Shown here: positions 60,907-64,000 of the stretch, piece after piece | Numbering within the stretch: position 1 is the stretch's first letter | Layout of the letters: each line of letters begins with the position of its first letter | DNA from: Dactylonectria macrodidyma | Lineage: Eukaryota; Ascomycota; Sordariomycetes; Hypocreales; Nectriaceae | Length of the DNA stretch: 64,000 nt | Assembly (NCBI GenBank): GCA_020744425.1 | Contig: JAGMUV010000028.1 | Location: 806,001-870,000, forward strand | Direction: 5' to 3' | Made by a program: the position numbers and the translations under genes | The notes under the pieces: generated by a model | What the model was told of the DNA's origin: nothing | The model's database searches: none | What the model saw: the letters and a program-made list of their open reading frames with translations, nothing else

Positions 60907-63060
60907 TTGGGTGGCCCACTACGACCCACTGTGGACCCTGCTGAAGCCACTGATGCCCCGTCATCTAGATCCCCTAGATCGCACTACATTAGCGCCCGAG
61001 GTCCCCTGTGCAGCGGGCCCCGCAGCGGATGTAACCCCCCACCACACCTTAACTTCAATCGCGTCTAGCGCCCCCCACAGGCGTCGCCAGAAGGTCTTAT
61101 GACTACCGTTGGAATCGCACGAGTCGGTTCTATCTGCACACAAACTTTGAAAAAAATGAGTGCGAAATGGTTTTGTGATTTGGTGGTCGTGAGTCGATTT
61201 TTTTGTTTTCCCATACAAATGAATTTTGCGGAAAATCAAAAGTGGCCCTCGAGCCCGGTCTGGCGTGCGCCCCACTAAAAGTCCGTCGGTGGGTATGTGA
61301 GAAGGGAAGAAATTCCCGAGCTGGTCAAAGCTCGGGTCTAGTCTTCAACCACCTTCGAGGCGGCCTTGCTGAGGGGTCGCCCCCCCTGTGCCCTTAAGGG
61401 CGATACAGGGGGGTCTTGGGATATAAAGCTTCGGCTAGTGAACGACCTGGGCTCTTGGGCACAGCCCAGGCTTGGACCTCCCTTACTATTAGCCATGCCT
61501 TAATAGGTATGTAACCCTTGTGAATATACCTAGTTGTTGCCAGTCTTTGCAGACTCTGAACCCCAAACAATTACTGAGGAGACCTTCTGAAATATCTCTT
61601 ATTGTACCTGATCTTGTAGATTCTTATTGCGTGGCCCTTGTAACAAACCTCGCAGCGTCCACTAATGACGCCATTAATATTATGGCTAGGTGGTTCGTCT
61701 CGGCGGCGAGGGGTTCATAGTAGGAATCGGCCCTCACTAAAACGGCTGTTCCGGCAGTACGCCTCCTGGGGATGCCTGGCTATAGGGGACTGGGCCCTGT
61801 ACCTAAGTCCACTGCCAGATGGGCTCTGTAAGTAACTGGCTTCTAGCTAGACCTATTTACAGAGCAGCGGGAGCCAACCCTGCATAACTGACACCGGCAT
61901 GGTAGATATTATGTAGTGAGTCCTTCCAATGTCCCTATTTACTGAGTTATGAGTAGAGGGCATTAGCTCTCCTGGCACTATTCTCTTACCTTCTTAGCGC
62001 TAGGGGATATAAAAAGGTGTCTTAATTTATATGCATATAGACTAGCCTATCGGGTTCTTGGGGGCTGAAGCATTTAGTAGCAAGGGATGAAACCTGCTGT
62101 AGGATAAAACCTGCTGTAACTACTGATATGCTCCTCTTCGCGAAAGCATCAGCCAAGGGTTCCTGAAAGTGCAATGTACTGGTTATAGATGGTATTCCTC
62201 TAAGTTCACTTAAGTGAAAGCCTTCCCTTAGGGGGCGGTAAGTAGTTGTGGAAGCAGTACTCTCTGCGCGGCGTGCGGTCTAATAGCAGGGTTGAGAGTC
62301 CAGACCTTCTGGCAAATTGATTTAGCTATTTAAGACATCTTGTGGGATACCCATTATTAATGGGTTACAGGGGGGGCTTAAAGCAGTGCTTAGGCCAATT
62401 TAGGGCATCCGGGGCATTCTCTCTCCCATCTGGGAGCTCATGAGCTGGGGGGTAGAGAGCAAGATAGTGAAGATGTCTCAAACTGGGGGTGCAAGCTCAG
62501 CTACTAGGGGCTTGGTTGCTCGAGTCTTTAGGTTTGACCCTGTTGACGCATCTCTGGGGGCGGTGTTCTTCCAATTCTTACTTTCTGCTTTGAGGAAGAG
62601 AAAGTAGTGAGCTATAGCTTATTAATTAGGGGCTGAGAAGGCTGGCTTATATAGTTTCTATATAAGCTATTAGTTCTATAGGTAACTATAGACTATTATA
62701 TCAAGTTAGCTAGATGTATGGGGTAAGTATTATAGAGTTTGAAATGACCTATAGCTATCTCTATGCTGAAGGGAACGCTTGATATAGCTGGAGCTCCCAC
62801 TATATCTGCTTATTTTAGGCTGGTATAGAGGGAGCTAAGTGAGTGAATATTGTAATATAATGAGGTGATACAGAGGGTATAGCTAAGTTCTAGAGGCTCT
62901 TCTTCTTTCTATTAAAATAGATATAGAGTTAGGGAAGTACTACTTATCTGGAGAGCTGTGGTACAATCTACGGGCACTGCCCCATTTTACTGTCTATATA
63001 CTAGGCGTAAGAAGGGGGGGCGTGGCTAAGGATATCGTTATCTTTAGCCCCTCCACACAT
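60907..63060. other. 2.1 kb non-coding, AT-rich decay toward the end
   Basis: No supportable gene. Around 61380-61410 CCCCCCTGTGCCCTTAAGGG and its inverted counterpart form a hairpin. From 62600 to 63000 the sequence is full of CTATAG/TATAG words, as expected after heavy RIP. Confidence 0.4.
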
Positions 63061-63075
63061 ACCCACCTTGTCAGC

Positions 63076-63101
63076 TTTTTTTTTTTTTTGAAAAAAAAAA
63101 A
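63076..63101. repeat. T14-G-A11 palindromic run
   Basis: Preceded by ACCCACCTTGTC. A very similar arrangement (ACCCACCTCGTC, then T9, ATA, A13) is at 39071-39121, which suggests that both belong to one repeat family. Confidence 0.7.
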
Positions 63102-63222
63102 GAAAAGACATAAACAACTACTCTCCCACATCTTCTGTCAAGCTGTAAGTACGCCTAGCTTTGGTCAAAGACCGCTAAAAAGTCCTGAGGGTCAGACCAG
63201 GCACTATTTTCGACTACGCACC

Positions 63223-63900
63223 ATGTCTACAGCAGGGGCAGCTAATGCTGTTCCTGCTATTCCTCCTCAACGCCTAACACCCCACGGTCAACATTTACGA
63301 GATTTTCTATCAACTTTAAATGACGCTTTCGATACCCTTGTTGTCCCGACGCCAATCGCTTACACAAACCGCCATGACCGGGAATCATGGAGCGACCACA
63401 AACGACACTGGAGTGAATTCAGCACTCTCAGTGAGTGGACCAAGATCTCGCTGAAGGGGGCTCTTACACGTATCGGTTTTTTTCATTCACCAATCGGCAC
63501 ATTTCATACTGAAACTCGAGAGGGCGAACTATGCAGCGTCAGAAACTAGCAGTCCTGGGCCGCCATTTTAATCAACCGACCACGGGCTGGAAAGGCCCTA
63601 TTAATTTACGACCCGGCTTATAAACCTGAGCTCCGCTCAGAGCCTGACGCCAAAAAGTTTCTTAACGATCTTCAGTGGGACCTACGGGAACACTGTAAAG
63701 ATCAGGTGGTCAAATCGCGGGACCCAGCAAAACTTGAAGTATACTACTTCAATGACGGCATTGATGCAGAGCGCCCCGCGAACTTTACAGGCTGGGGAAA
63801 GTTAGCTCTAGAGCAAATTCGGCGCTGGCTAGCTGAAGGGGATCGCCTGTGGGAAGGCCCGGGGGATTCTAGGGCAGAGGGTTTTATTTGTGTGCAGTAG
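63223..63900 (+). pseudogene. unknown fungal protein with one in-frame TAG
   Basis: ATG 63223 opens a frame interrupted once, by TAG at 63547-63549 (in CSVRN-QSWAAIL), and ending at TAG 63898: 225 codons in all. Motifs are PQRLTPHGQHLRDFLSTLND, SWSDHKRHWSEFSTLSEWTK, LINRPRAGKALLIYDP, YYFNDGIDAERPANFTGWG and RRWLAEGDRLWEG. The protein is Trp-rich and globular; I do not know the family, though I believe it is multicopy. The single stop is one transition from Trp or Gln, so RIP is a likely cause. Confidence 0.5.
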
Positions 63901-64000
63901 TTTCTTTGTTTTCTTTGAATAAATAATATATTATGTTAAAGAATAATCTGTTAACTATGTAGTATTATTATGAAAAAAATTGAAGTAGGTTTATATATTA

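Noticed and set aside
60907..63060. tRNA or rRNA genes in the GC-rich part near 61.3-62.5 kb
   Set aside because: No cloverleaf, B-box GTTCRANNC or rRNA core could be recognised by eye; a covariance-model scan would decide.
1..64000. Starship giant transposon
   Set aside because: NLR pieces and unknown multicopy genes fit such cargo, but no DUF3435 tyrosine-recombinase captain or boundary was seen.

Overview
The window comes from a filamentous ascomycete (Pezizomycotina). Its genes carry many short introns (50-90 nt, GTRAGT donors, CTRAC-like branch points, AG acceptors). Its gene families are typically fungal: rhodopsin-like 7TM protein, tyrosinase, Zn2Cys6 factor, PDR transporter, NB-ARC/TPR NLR. 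Its transposons are riddled with in-frame stops that single transitions explain, which is what repeat-induced point mutation (RIP) leaves. The genus cannot be named from the sequence.

Layout. 1-1.6 kb: decayed pogo transposase running off the left edge. 1.9-5.4 kb: a divergent pair, 7TM rhodopsin-like protein (-) and secreted tyrosinase (+), both intact. 5.5-5.9 kb: MITE arm and solo Copia LTR. 6.7-7.9 kb: GPI-anchored Cys/Thr-rich wall protein. 8.1-10.2 kb: P450 fragment and an uncertain multi-exon gene. 10.2-12.5 kb: nothing recognised. 13.4-15.5 kb: a large unknown ORF broken by one TAG and one frameshift. 16.3-19.4 kb: a divergent pair of small secreted proteins, a six-exon cysteine-rich protein (-) and a Celp0028-like effector candidate (+), with a ~210 bp direct repeat between them. 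20-24 kb: Zn2Cys6 factor fragment, Tad1-like LINE ORF1 and another broken unknown protein. 24.3-30.1 kb: a foldback MITE followed by a complete, young Copia element. 30.2-34 kb: a stop-ridden pogo transposase, a truncated Tc1/mariner transposase and a 646 bp MULE-type element. 34.2-36.5 kb: a Ser/Thr kinase followed by EH-domain exons. 37-41.6 kb: gene fragments (PDR transporter, GPCR). 42.3-45.2 kb: an intact single-exon cellular reverse transcriptase (rvt family). 45-56 kb: a graveyard of LTR, hAT, pogo, ligase-like, FAD monooxygenase, alpha/beta hydrolase, BCS1-like and WD40 remnants. 56.7-59.5 kb: an NB-ARC/TPR NLR broken by a 2-nt frameshift. 59.9-64 kb: more unknown fragments.

Intact genes number about nine: rhodopsin-like, tyrosinase, GPI protein, two small secreted proteins, kinase (possibly fused to EH), rvt, Copia gag/pol and the MULE-borne zinc-finger ORF. 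The most informative observations are these. The Copia gag and pol lie in one frame separated by a lone UGA followed by CAAUUA, the tobamovirus-type readthrough context, and its primer site matches the anticodon arm of initiator tRNA (half-tRNA priming). The MULE has 92 bp perfect terminal repeats and a 9 bp target duplication but encodes only zinc-binding modules. A kinase-EH fusion is possible. The rvt gene may lack a motif A aspartate. This looks like an accessory, transposon-rich region. I saw no Starship captain or CRISPR.
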